DNA from: Lachnospiraceae bacterium
GTDB lineage: Bacteria > Bacillota_A > Clostridia > Lachnospirales > Lachnospiraceae
Reading direction: 5' to 3'
Length of the DNA: 7,855 nt
Assembly: GCA_024699595.1 (NCBI GenBank)
Contig: JAILPG010000068.1
Span: forward strand, 1 to 7,855
Of this stretch, positions 1 to 6,034 are shown piece by piece. Position numbers and translations under genes: made by a program. The notes under the pieces were generated by a model. That model was not told the DNA's origin. It did not search any database and saw only the letters and a list, made by a program, of their open reading frames with translations. Every line of letters starts with the position of its first letter. The first letter of the stretch is position 1.

Positions 1-2
1 AT

Positions 3-209
3 CTCTATATGGATGTCGATGATCGCTGCGGTCCGCCTTATACGGTAATATTAGACGACGATTACGAAAAACTCTGTCCCTGGGCGAATGCAGTCTCAAG
101 TGGCAGGGTTTGGTCAAGCGAGTTAACCGACGCTGCAGTAGAACTTTTCGAGTCAGAAAAGAATAACCGTAAACAGCGACGTAAAAAACGCAAAGAACGG
201 GAAAGCAAA
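3..209 (+). CDS. Partial coding frame from left edge, in frame with the downstream flavoprotein
   Basis: This frame is open from the window edge and encodes about 69 residues. The visible part reads DVDDRCGPPYTVILDDDYEK and later VWSSELTDAAVELFESEK. It ends in a very basic tail rich in Arg and Lys (about residues 53-67 counted from the Met at 9). I do not recognise the family. The Met at position 9 has only eight bases before it and no visible ribosome-binding site, so the true start is probably outside the window. No stop codon separates this segment from the flavoprotein Met at 210. It is therefore either an N-terminal domain fused to the oxidoreductase or the end of a separate gene that has lost its stop. 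An A6 run at 183-188 is a possible indel site: a one-base shift there would reach TGA at 211-213, overlapping the next ATG. The composition looks like real protein, not a shadow frame, but the function is unknown. Confidence 0.5.
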
Positions 210-749
210 ATGAATGCTTTGATCATCAATTGCAGCCCGGTAAGAACGGGTGCTACGGCAGAGATCGTTAATATCATAAATGATGAAATTTCCTCAAAAT
301 ATGTAACCAAATGTATCTGTATTGCTGACTATTCTTTTGGATTCTGTAAAGGATGCAGGACATGCCATAACACAGCGAAATGTGCGATGGATGATGATGT
401 CATTAAGATAATTAATGAGTTTGATAATGCAGATGTCATAGTATCTGTATCACCGTCCTACTGGGCCGACATTCCGGGTCAGTATAAGGCTTTCATAGAC
501 AGGTGCACTCCATGGTGTGATACTCATGAACCACATGCTTCGATCAGAGAAGGCAAGAAGGGGTATTCGGTCGCTCTCAGAACAGGTCCGGGTATGCATG
601 AGTGCGACAGGATCATACAGAGTATTGAGCATTTCTATGGACATTTGCATATAGAATGTGCAGGACATCTCGGCCTTACATCAATTGAGTATAAGGAGAA
701 TGTTGAGCCGAGGAAGCAGGAAATCATTGATTTCTGTAAGAACATCTAG
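210..749 (+). CDS. Iron-sulfur flavoprotein-like NAD(P)H-dependent oxidoreductase
   Basis: This is a flavodoxin-fold protein of the NADPH-dependent FMN reductase type, 179 residues if started at the ATG at 210. It opens with a beta strand and FMN phosphate-binding loop (NALIINCSPVRTGAT). A cysteine cluster follows at about residues 46, 49, 52 and 58, spaced C-X2-C-X2-C-X5-C. That is the compact spacing known to hold a [4Fe-4S] cluster in archaeal and clostridial iron-sulfur flavoproteins (Isf). The family segment SPSYWADIPGQYKAFIDR comes next. The expected role is cytosolic electron transfer or reduction of small substrates using FMN and the cluster; the substrate is unknown. The start at 210 is chosen because the canonical fold begins there, with a weak GGGAAAG site at 199-205. 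The same frame is open upstream to the left edge, so the native protein could be longer. The family call is strong; the physiological role is inference. Confidence 0.85.
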   Translation: MNALIINCSPVRTGATAEIVNIINDEISSKYVTKCICIADYSFGFCKGCRTCHNTAKCAMDDDVIKIINEFDNADVIVSVSPSYWADIPGQYKAFIDRCTPWCDTHEPHASIREGKKGYSVALRTGPGMHECDRIIQSIEHFYGHLHIECAGHLGLTSIEYKENVEPRKQEIIDFCKNI

Positions 750-827
750 TTATCAGCTTTCAGCGGCCAAGTATGATATACATGGACAGAGTTTTGACAA
801 GTGTGGGAAACCGGAGGATCAGGAACA

Positions 828-1202
828 ATGAACAATATTGAAAGATACGATGTAAGCGAAGAGTGGGCGCATTCCGGAATAATTAAGGCGGGTGATTTCT
901 GCTATCTAAGTTATTGTGTCGGAAATATAGGCGGCACGATCGAAGAGCAGATCAACGGTGCATTTGATCATATGGAACAGAGGCTGGCACTTGTGGGATT
1001 GATACTTGAAAATGTGGTGCAGATGGACTGCCTTTTTAGGGATGTCTGGAATATTCCCGTTATGGAGAGGATCATAAAGGAAAGATTTAATGGAAAATAT
1101 CCTGTACGTAAGTCCATCCAGACCGAGTTTGCGCATGTTGGCGGTAAAGAAGGACTTCAATTTCAGGCGGATGCAGTAGCCTATTGCGGATGTGATCAAT
1201 GA
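828..1202 (+). CDS. RidA-family (YjgF/YER057c/UK114) protein
   Basis: A 124-residue protein with the length and layout of the RidA family, whose members form trimers and commonly hydrolyse reactive enamine/imine intermediates from PLP enzymes. The family-like stretch SYCVGNIGGTIEEQINGAFD is followed by LENVVQMDCLFRDV and a C-terminal PVRKSIQ...LQFQADAVAY segment. The Arg of PVR (about residue 94) lines up with the substrate-carboxylate-binding Arg of canonical RidA. The position that is usually Glu near the C-terminus (EIEAIA in typical members) appears to be Gln (about residue 113), so deaminase activity is uncertain. The ATG at 828 is preferred over an in-frame GTG at 801 because GGAGG lies at 813-817 and the family fold begins at MNNIERYD. 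The stop overlaps the glycosyltransferase start by ATGA (1199-1202), indicating translational coupling. Confidence 0.85.
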   Translation: MNNIERYDVSEEWAHSGIIKAGDFCYLSYCVGNIGGTIEEQINGAFDHMEQRLALVGLILENVVQMDCLFRDVWNIPVMERIIKERFNGKYPVRKSIQTEFAHVGGKEGLQFQADAVAYCGCDQ

Positions 1203-2350
1203 AGGTTCTATTAGTACCAATGGCCGCTATGGCAGAAACATCTGGTCCTTCAGGCAGATGCAGATTACTTGCGGAAGGATTTCGAGATGCCGGCATAGAA
1301 ACAGCTGTATGCATGGCAAAAGATGTGAATTATAGACCAATTAAGGATATATATAATTATCCTCTTGAAACGCCTATGCCATTCGGATTACCGGAAATAA
1401 TTGCATCACGAACCTTTCCGGCTGCACAGAAACTGGGGATTACTTCAAAAAAGACAGTAAACAGCTTTGATGAAGTTCTTTGGTTTACAGGTAATCTTGA
1501 CCACCGGTATTTGAAAAACAGCATTGATTCTGTTAGAAGAGCGATTCGAGATTTTAAAGCTGATGCTGTGTATTCGGAATTCAATATATCTGCGATCATA
1601 GCTTCAAGAATTGAGAATATACCGCTTTATACCACAGTCAGTTATCCTACACAGCATGAATACGCGCACAGATCAGAACTTGCCAAAGGGATCAATATGA
1701 TCCTTGCCGAGTTTGGAATACAGGAGATTGAATCGGCTCTGAAACTATTTGACTGGGCAGACAAATCATTTTGTCCCAGTATCAGAAAACTTGAACCCAT
1801 TGAAAAAGACAACGTGTACTATTGCGGAGCACTTAAATCCGTGTCTGTTAAAGAGTCATCATCAACACGGAATAAGATCCTTGTGTACATGGGAAGCGGA
1901 ACGATATCTCCGAAGAAGATGCAGGATGTCATAAGAAATGCATTTTCGGGAAGCAAATATCAGGTATACATTGCCTCTGCATCCTTAAAAGAAGCAAACG
2001 TGGATAATACACATATTGCACGAAGATGGGATTTTGAGGCTATGCTTGACGAAGCGGTTTTATTCATAAATCATGGTGGCCAGAATAGTGTGATTGATGG
2101 CTTGCTTCATACAGTTCCACAGATAATGATTCCGGGAAAGGTGTTTGAAAGAAAATATAACGCCAAATCCATTGCTGATAACGGAGCCGGAGTTGCAGTA
2201 CCTGTTAAGAGTTTTAATCCGACGTTTATTCGGGACGTTTCTGAAAGAATAATTCAATCCAAAGAGATGTCTGCAAATGCCGCTGCACTTGGCGCAGAAC
2301 TTTCTGGTGTTGGCGGGATAAGCGCCATAATACGTGAAATGATGATTTAA
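1199..2350 (+). CDS. GT1/UGT-like glycosyltransferase (MGT type)
   Basis: A 383-residue GT-B fold glycosyltransferase resembling family GT1 (macrolide/UDP-glucuronosyl type). It would transfer a sugar from a nucleotide donor to a small or lipid acceptor in the cytosol or at the membrane face. The N-terminal Rossmann half starts MKVLLVPMAAM. The C-terminal half has YMGSGT at 230-235 and the donor-binding signature FINHGGQNSVIDGLLHTVPQ at about 289-308, followed by FERKYNAKSIADNGAGV. HGGxNS and the NA-to-GxG spacing match the family. The acidic-Gln pair that usually touches the sugar (DQ in DQxxNA) reads Glu-Arg here. No membrane segment is evident. The start overlaps the RidA stop by four bases, with GGATGTGATC at 1188-1197 as a near-consensus ribosome-binding site. 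The acceptor and product cannot be read from sequence. Confidence 0.85.
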   Translation: MKVLLVPMAAMAETSGPSGRCRLLAEGFRDAGIETAVCMAKDVNYRPIKDIYNYPLETPMPFGLPEIIASRTFPAAQKLGITSKKTVNSFDEVLWFTGNLDHRYLKNSIDSVRRAIRDFKADAVYSEFNISAIIASRIENIPLYTTVSYPTQHEYAHRSELAKGINMILAEFGIQEIESALKLFDWADKSFCPSIRKLEPIEKDNVYYCGALKSVSVKESSSTRNKILVYMGSGTISPKKMQDVIRNAFSGSKYQVYIASASLKEANVDNTHIARRWDFEAMLDEAVLFINHGGQNSVIDGLLHTVPQIMIPGKVFERKYNAKSIADNGAGVAVPVKSFNPTFIRDVSERIIQSKEMSANAAALGAELSGVGGISAIIREMMI

Positions 2351-2373
2351 ATGTCTTTCGGTTTTTCTTTAAT

Positions 2374-2379
2374 TATAAT
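2374..2379 (+). promoter_or_regulatory. Possible -10 element before the fluoride channel gene
   Basis: TATAAT, a perfect sigma-A -10 hexamer, lies in the 78-base gap between the glycosyltransferase stop and the crcB start. The gap is A/T-rich and no good -35 is found 16-18 bp upstream, so this may be chance. If real, it would give crcB its own transcript beside read-through from upstream. Confidence 0.3.
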
Positions 2380-2428
2380 AATCTGATGGAAGCAGTAACA
2401 TACGGGAAAACCGGGTAAAGAGGTGGAT

Positions 2429-2797
2429 ATGAATTTTTTGTCTGTAGCGCTCGGAGGTGCTTTGGGTGCAGTGGCACGATATGCTATAAGTATTATTCCG
2501 GTCAAGACCGGCTTTCCGATACTGACGCTTATTACCAATATGATCGGAGCCGTTCTTATCGGCTTCATTGTTGGTGTCACAAGCAACAGAGAAGGTATAT
2601 CCGATAACACGATACTGTTTTGGAAGACAGGTGTATGTGGGGGTTTTACAACATTCTCCACATTCTCGCTTGAAGCATTCGGTCTTTTTGAAAACAAACA
2701 ATATGCGGCTGGTGGGATATATGTGATACTTAGCTGCGGCCTTTGTATTCTGGGGATATTGTGTGGAAAGAAGCTGGCGGCTCTTATCAGGCTTTGA
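2429..2797 (+). CDS. crcB: CrcB/Fluc fluoride ion channel
   Basis: A 122-residue, strongly hydrophobic four-helix membrane protein of the CrcB/Fluc family. These dual-topology homodimers export fluoride passively. Family landmarks are present in order: GGALGAVARY at 9-18, the conserved pore Asn in TLITNMIGA (Asn37), and the signature GVCGGFTTFSTFS at 68-80, whose Phe residues line the ion path and whose Gly/Thr backbone forms the central sodium site. A fourth helix ends in a short basic tail (GKKLAALIRL). An in-frame GTG at 2423 would add two residues. The ATG at 2429 is preferred because GAGGTG at 2420-2425 is a strong ribosome-binding site for it and falls inside the longer version. No fluoride riboswitch was recognised upstream. 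The next gene starts 26 bases after the stop, so the two are probably co-transcribed. One crcB copy is visible, as expected for a homodimeric form. Confidence 0.95.
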   Translation: MNFLSVALGGALGAVARYAISIIPVKTGFPILTLITNMIGAVLIGFIVGVTSNREGISDNTILFWKTGVCGGFTTFSTFSLEAFGLFENKQYAAGGIYVILSCGLCILGILCGKKLAALIRL

Positions 2798-2823
2798 ACG
2801 TTCATGAAAGACAGGATGAGTTA

Positions 2824-4008
2824 ATGAAAACTACAAAATCGAAAAAGAAAACAATACTCATCATTCTCTTATGCCTGGTCATCTTAATGGTGACCGGATG
2901 GTGGGCGTTTTGCGTCAAAATGTATAATGATAATTTTAATGTTCGTGGGGATAGCTATGAACCTTTGATGCTCAGGGTGGAGGATTTTGAGGGATTAAAC
3001 TGTACTGAATATACCTTCCCTTCGGATAAAGGACAGAAGCTTGCCGGGTACTTGTACAGTGCCAGTGCTGATCAGCATGGGATCGTGATCATTGCTCATG
3101 GATTTGGTGGCGGTGGGCATAATTCTTATATGGATGTTGCAGATTATTTTGCGAATGGCGGTTATTACGTATTTGCATATGATGCCACCGGATGCGATAA
3201 GAGTGAAGGTGAAGGAGTAGGCGGAGTACCGCAGGGGGTGATCGATCTTGACTATGCCATTTCCTTTGTTGAAGAAAGTGCTGATATTCAGGATCTTCCT
3301 ATAGTACTTTTTGGTCATAGCTGGGGAGGCTATTGTGTATGTAATGTACTAAATTATCACCCTGAGGTTAAGGCTGTCATTGAGTGCTCAGGCTTTAATC
3401 GTTCATCGGATATGTTTGAGTCAGGAGGAAAGTCTCAGGCGGGTGATGTTATTTATACTATGACACCATTCATCAGAATCTATGAACGGATTAAATACGG
3501 CAGATACGCAGCAGATACGGCAATGGAAGGATTTGAAGCTACAGATGCTCCCGTGATGATCGTACACAGCGCAGATGACGATGTGATAGGTATAGAGTAT
3601 GGATGTGATAAATATTATGAGAAATATAAATATGACTCCCGCTTCACATTCCTAAGGTTTGAGAACAGAGGCCATAATGAAATATTCAATGATCCGGAAA
3701 ATACTTACAAAGATGAATTCAATGCTCCATTTGAAAAGTGGCTTGAAACACTTGATTATGACTATAATGCAGAAGAGAATAAGGAACGCTTCATAGAAGA
3801 CAAGGCAGAATACATAACCGAAAATCTTGATCATGTCAGATGGAGTACCCGCTTAGATAAGGATCTGTTTGCCGGTTTTTTGGATTTCTATGATGGAGCG
3901 ATAGATACTTTTACATCAAACTGTTATTTCGAAGACTGCAGTTTCATTAATAATGTGGCTGATATTGGGAGCTTAAGTAAAATTGGGAGAATCTTTAGAC
4001 CAGATTGA
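2824..4008 (+). CDS. Membrane-anchored alpha/beta hydrolase
   Basis: A 394-residue alpha/beta hydrolase of the serine aminopeptidase S33/lysophospholipase-like group. A Lys-rich N-terminus (MKTTKSKKKT) is followed by a hydrophobic helix at about 11-30, a signal anchor or uncleaved signal that would place the enzyme outside the membrane. The catalytic core shows an oxyanion segment IIAHGFGGGG (about 89-98), nucleophile elbow GHSWGG (Ser166), an acidic residue in HSADDD (Asp251-253) and a catalytic His in ENRGHNE (His284). About 110 residues continue past this His in an acidic, aromatic-rich tail (LDYDYNAEENKERF, then CYFEDCSF) that is not part of the minimal fold. Start at ATG 2824 is chosen over an upstream in-frame ATG (2743), which lies inside crcB. 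AGGATGAG at 2813-2820 serves as the ribosome-binding site. The substrate is unknown; esterase or peptidase are both possible. Confidence 0.85.
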   Translation: MKTTKSKKKTILIILLCLVILMVTGWWAFCVKMYNDNFNVRGDSYEPLMLRVEDFEGLNCTEYTFPSDKGQKLAGYLYSASADQHGIVIIAHGFGGGGHNSYMDVADYFANGGYYVFAYDATGCDKSEGEGVGGVPQGVIDLDYAISFVEESADIQDLPIVLFGHSWGGYCVCNVLNYHPEVKAVIECSGFNRSSDMFESGGKSQAGDVIYTMTPFIRIYERIKYGRYAADTAMEGFEATDAPVMIVHSADDDVIGIEYGCDKYYEKYKYDSRFTFLRFENRGHNEIFNDPENTYKDEFNAPFEKWLETLDYDYNAEENKERFIEDKAEYITENLDHVRWSTRLDKDLFAGFLDFYDGAIDTFTSNCYFEDCSFINNVADIGSLSKIGRIFRPD

Positions 4009-4032
4009 GGTCACAATAGATCATGGAGGAAT

Positions 4033-4755
4033 ATGATAGTGAAGATCACGGTTATCAACGGAACCGATAAACACGGTGTGACATACAGAATGAAGGAAAT
4101 GTTCCTGGAACGATTCAGGAATGATGCGGAGATCACGGAGTATTATCTTCCTAAGGACTGCCCGAATTTCTGTGCAGGATGTACGGTGTGTTTTCTGAAG
4201 GACCAGCACCTTTGCAAGGATGCCGGGTATGTTCAGAAGATTGAAAAGTCATTGCTTGAAGCGGATCTGTTAGTCTTTACATCTCCTGCCTATGTGTTCC
4301 ATGCTACCGGTGCAATGAAGGCAATGCTTGATCATTTTGGCTACCGATGGATGCCTCACCGTCCTGCGAAGGAAATGTTCGGAAAGCGAGCGGTGATCAT
4401 CACCCAATGCCTCGGAGCGGGTGGAAAGTCCGCCGCAAAAGATATTAAGGACAGCCTTTCCTGGTGGGGAATCTCTTCGATCAGGGTTGTAAGCTTCAGG
4501 CTGATGGCAGATATTGACTGGAACAAAATTGATGAAAAAAAGAAAGCATCCTTCCAAAAGAAACTGAACAGTGCTGCAGAAAAAATGCGAGCCATCGATT
4601 ATAACAAACCGGGTCATACCGGTCTTATGGTGAAAGCAAAATTTTATGCCGTAAGGATGATGCAGACAGGTCTTGGTAAACAGGATCCCGAATATACCGA
4701 CTATAAGTACTGGAATGAGAACGGCTGGATAGGAAATAAAAGACCCTGGAAATAG
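4033..4755 (+). CDS. Second iron-sulfur flavoprotein-like NAD(P)H-dependent oxidoreductase
   Basis: A 240-residue flavodoxin-fold oxidoreductase of the NADPH-dependent FMN reductase/Isf type. It begins with the strand KITVINGT and an FMN-binding loop. A cysteine cluster follows at residues 43, 47, 50, 53 and 61, whose core C-X2-C-X2-C-X7-C fits the [4Fe-4S] motif of iron-sulfur flavoproteins. Next is the family segment TSPAYVFHATGAMKAMLDHF at 83-102. The C-terminus ends in an aromatic, basic stretch (KYWNENGWIGNKRPWK) common in clostridial members. It is a distant relative of the protein at 210-749. ATG 4033 lies only three bases after GGAGG (4025-4029). An in-frame GTG at 4039 is better spaced and would give the common MKITVING start, so the start could be two codons later. 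The gene lies 24 bases after the hydrolase and ends the block before a terminator. The electron donor and substrate are unknown. Confidence 0.85.
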   Translation: MIVKITVINGTDKHGVTYRMKEMFLERFRNDAEITEYYLPKDCPNFCAGCTVCFLKDQHLCKDAGYVQKIEKSLLEADLLVFTSPAYVFHATGAMKAMLDHFGYRWMPHRPAKEMFGKRAVIITQCLGAGGKSAAKDIKDSLSWWGISSIRVVSFRLMADIDWNKIDEKKKASFQKKLNSAAEKMRAIDYNKPGHTGLMVKAKFYAVRMMQTGLGKQDPEYTDYKYWNENGWIGNKRPWK

Positions 4756-4799
4756 ACGTATTGGCAAACTGGGATCATATATCAGAAACAACGAGAATT

Positions 4800-4828
4800 A
4801 AGCTTCGGTGAAATGCCGGAGCTTTTTT
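4800..4828 (+). terminator. Intrinsic terminator after the second flavoprotein gene
   Basis: AAGCTTCGG (4800-4808) pairs with CCGGAGCTT (4816-4824) to form a nine-pair stem with one G-U wobble and a seven-base loop. The T run 4823-4828 overlaps its 3' end. It lies 45 bases after the stop at 4755 and just before the next promoter, so it closes the upstream transcript. Confidence 0.9.
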
Positions 4829-4839
4829 GTGGGAAAGAG

Positions 4840-4868
4840 TTGACAACAAATAAGTAATATATTACATT
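4840..4868 (+). promoter_or_regulatory. Sigma-A-type promoter of the marR-flavodoxin operon
   Basis: A perfect -35 TTGACA (4840-4845) is followed after 17 bases by TACATT (4863-4868), a four-of-six match to TATAAT. Predicted transcription would begin near 4875, leaving a leader of about 30 bases with a strong ribosome-binding site. The left palindrome of the operator covers the -10 element, so repressor binding should block this promoter. Confidence 0.75.
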
Positions 4869-4889
4869 GTTATAGGTAACATATTACAT
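4854..4889 (+). promoter_or_regulatory. Twin palindromic operator, probable MarR autoregulatory site
   Basis: GTAATATATTACAT (4854-4867) recurs as GTAACATATTACAT (4876-4889), 13 of 14 bases identical and 22 bp apart, about two helical turns. The first copy contains a perfect 12-bp palindrome (GTAATATATTAC, 4854-4865). The second has the same GTAA/TTAC arms (4876-4887). Copy one overlaps the -10 and copy two covers the presumed transcription start. The position suggests direct repression by the MarR protein encoded just downstream; the assignment to that protein is inference. Confidence 0.75.
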
Positions 4890-4908
4890 AATAAGGAGGA
4901 AAACTCAT

Positions 4909-5388
4909 GTGAATTACGATGAAGAGATGAAATTAGGCAAAGTAAAGTTTGGAGATATGCCTCCGAAGCCATTTTTGCTCGGGCTGCTCAGTGCTTTTGA
5001 TAACAGGTATCAGGCTGCAGCTGATACATATTTTAAGGAGATCACATGGAAGCAGTTTTTTGCCATAATCTGCATCAACTTATGTAAGGATCCCCCCACC
5101 CTGAATGAACTTTCAGATGTAATGGGCAGTTCTCATCAGAATGTGAAGCAGATTTTGTTAAAACTTGAGAAAAAAAGCTTTGTTTCAACTGTTCCTGATG
5201 AAAAAGACAAACGAAAGCAGCGCATATTTGTCACAGATGAATGCAGGGCTTTTTTAGAAAGAAACGATAACAACGGTCAGCAGAGTCAGTATATCATCGG
5301 ACGCATCTTTGACGGGATCGATGAAGAGAGTCTGCAGACGACCATACAGACTATCATGAAGATGGAAAGGAATCTGAGAAAAATATGA
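4909..5388 (+). CDS. MarR-family transcriptional regulator
   Basis: A 159-residue winged helix-turn-helix regulator of the MarR type. A dimerisation helix region (about 20-60) is followed by the DNA-binding domain at about 64-111: TLNELSDVMG, the recognition helix SSHQNVKQILLKLEKK, and a wing with the family-like DEKDKRKQRIFVTDE. A C-terminal helix (ESLQTTIQTIMKMERNL) completes the dimer interface. MarR proteins usually repress their own operon until a ligand or oxidant releases them. The start is GTG at 4909, eight bases after AAGGAGGA (4893-4900). The nearby ATG at 4907 reads ATG-TGA and cannot start the protein. An in-frame ATG at 4927 is an alternative but is poorly placed for that site. 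The stop overlaps the flavodoxin start by ATGA. Cysteines at 55, 59 and 112 could act in redox sensing, but that is speculative. Confidence 0.88.
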   Translation: MNYDEEMKLGKVKFGDMPPKPFLLGLLSAFDNRYQAAADTYFKEITWKQFFAIICINLCKDPPTLNELSDVMGSSHQNVKQILLKLEKKSFVSTVPDEKDKRKQRIFVTDECRAFLERNDNNGQQSQYIIGRIFDGIDEESLQTTIQTIMKMERNLRKI

Positions 5389-5921
5389 AAACACTTATCA
5401 TTTACACATCACAGACCGGATTTACCAAAAGATACGCAGAGTGGCTTGCAGATAAAATGAGTGGAGATCTTCTTGAGTTAAAGGACGCCCAGAAGAAAAC
5501 GGATGGGTATTTTGAAGATTATGATGCGATCTGTTACGGCGGATGGGCTATGGCAGGCAGTCTTGTAAAAGCAAAGTGGTTCCTTGGAAAGGCCGCTGAT
5601 TGGAAAGATAAGCGTCTTGCCATGTTCTGCGTGGGCGGCAGCCCAAATGACAATCCGGATGTAGATACATTTCTTCAGAATGCACTCACGCAGGATCAGA
5701 AAAAGTACATTAAAATTTTCTACTGCCAGGGAGGCTTTAATTACGAAAAGATGAAGGCACCGTCAAGGCTTGCGATGAAGATGTTTGTGTCTGCCCTTAA
5801 GCATAAAAAGGATGCAACCGAAAAGGAAAAGATAATGGCAGAGAAGATGGCTTCATCCTACGACATTTCTGATGTTAAGTATATAGAACCCATAGTTTCT
5901 TATCTTTTGGAAAAAGACTAA
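5385..5921 (+). CDS. HemG-like flavodoxin domain protein
   Basis: A 178-residue flavodoxin of the HemG-like group (flavodoxin_5 type), an FMN-binding electron carrier or oxidoreductase. The FMN phosphate loop YTSQTGFT is at 7-14. YGGWAMAGSL at 51-60 and FCVGGSPNDN at 81-90 fit the other flavin-contacting loops. CQGGFNYEKM at 114-123 matches the position where HemG members carry a short conserved motif. True HemG oxidises protoporphyrinogen IX, but no heme gene lies nearby and many clostridial relatives sit beside MarR regulators, so a general redox or stress role is more likely. It has no Fe-S cysteine cluster, unlike the two other flavodoxin-fold genes in this window. Its ATG overlaps the marR stop (5385-5388), so it is translationally coupled and should be controlled by the twin operator. 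Confidence 0.85.
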   Translation: MKTLIIYTSQTGFTKRYAEWLADKMSGDLLELKDAQKKTDGYFEDYDAICYGGWAMAGSLVKAKWFLGKAADWKDKRLAMFCVGGSPNDNPDVDTFLQNALTQDQKKYIKIFYCQGGFNYEKMKAPSRLAMKMFVSALKHKKDATEKEKIMAEKMASSYDISDVKYIEPIVSYLLEKD

Positions 5922-5943
5922 GAAAAAGCTGTTTAAAGTGGAG

Positions 5944-5958
5944 ATAATTAACAATTAT
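5944..5958 (+). promoter_or_regulatory. Palindrome upstream of a -10 box, possible operator
   Basis: ATAATT (5944-5949) and AATTAT (5953-5958) form a perfect inverted repeat around AAC. It ends about 24 bases before a consensus -10 box (5983), in the place of a repressor or activator site. An A/T-only palindrome can also arise by chance; there is no matching copy elsewhere in the window. Confidence 0.3.
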
Positions 5959-5961
5959 GGT

Positions 5962-5988
5962 TTGTTTTGCTTTTTTTCAGTGTATAAT
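5962..5988 (+). promoter_or_regulatory. Candidate promoter upstream of the peptidase remnant
   Basis: A perfect -10 TATAAT lies at 5983-5988. The best -35 is weak (TTGTTT at 5962-5967, 15-base spacer). A leader of about 40 bases leads to the strong ribosome-binding site GGAAGGAG (6024-6031) and an ATG at 6036. It looks like the intact control region of a gene whose body is now mostly missing, and it may now serve the hydrolase at 6285. Confidence 0.5.
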
Positions 5989-6034
5989 CATATCATGTTA
6001 CTTATACGTTTTCGAAAAGATTTGGAAGGAGTAG

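Noticed and set aside
794..799. TTGACA before the RidA gene
   Set aside because: No -10 element at 16-18 bp; the region there holds the ribosome-binding site instead.
1749..1934. A 61-codon + strand frame inside the glycosyltransferase gene
   Set aside because: Wholly inside a well-supported gene in another frame, with no start signal.
2351..2428. CTGATGG upstream of crcB resembling part of a fluoride riboswitch
   Set aside because: The remaining stems and the pseudoknot partner are not present; a short match of this kind is expected by chance.
2347..2805. A 152-codon open frame on the minus strand opposite crcB
   Set aside because: It mirrors the hydrophobic codons of crcB, has no ribosome-binding site, and its residues look like an antisense shadow.
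5922..5978. Possible A/T stem GAAAAAGC with GCTTTTTTTC after the flavodoxin gene, as a terminator
   Set aside because: The loop would be about 39 bases and the stem is nearly all A-T, so it is not a convincing intrinsic terminator.
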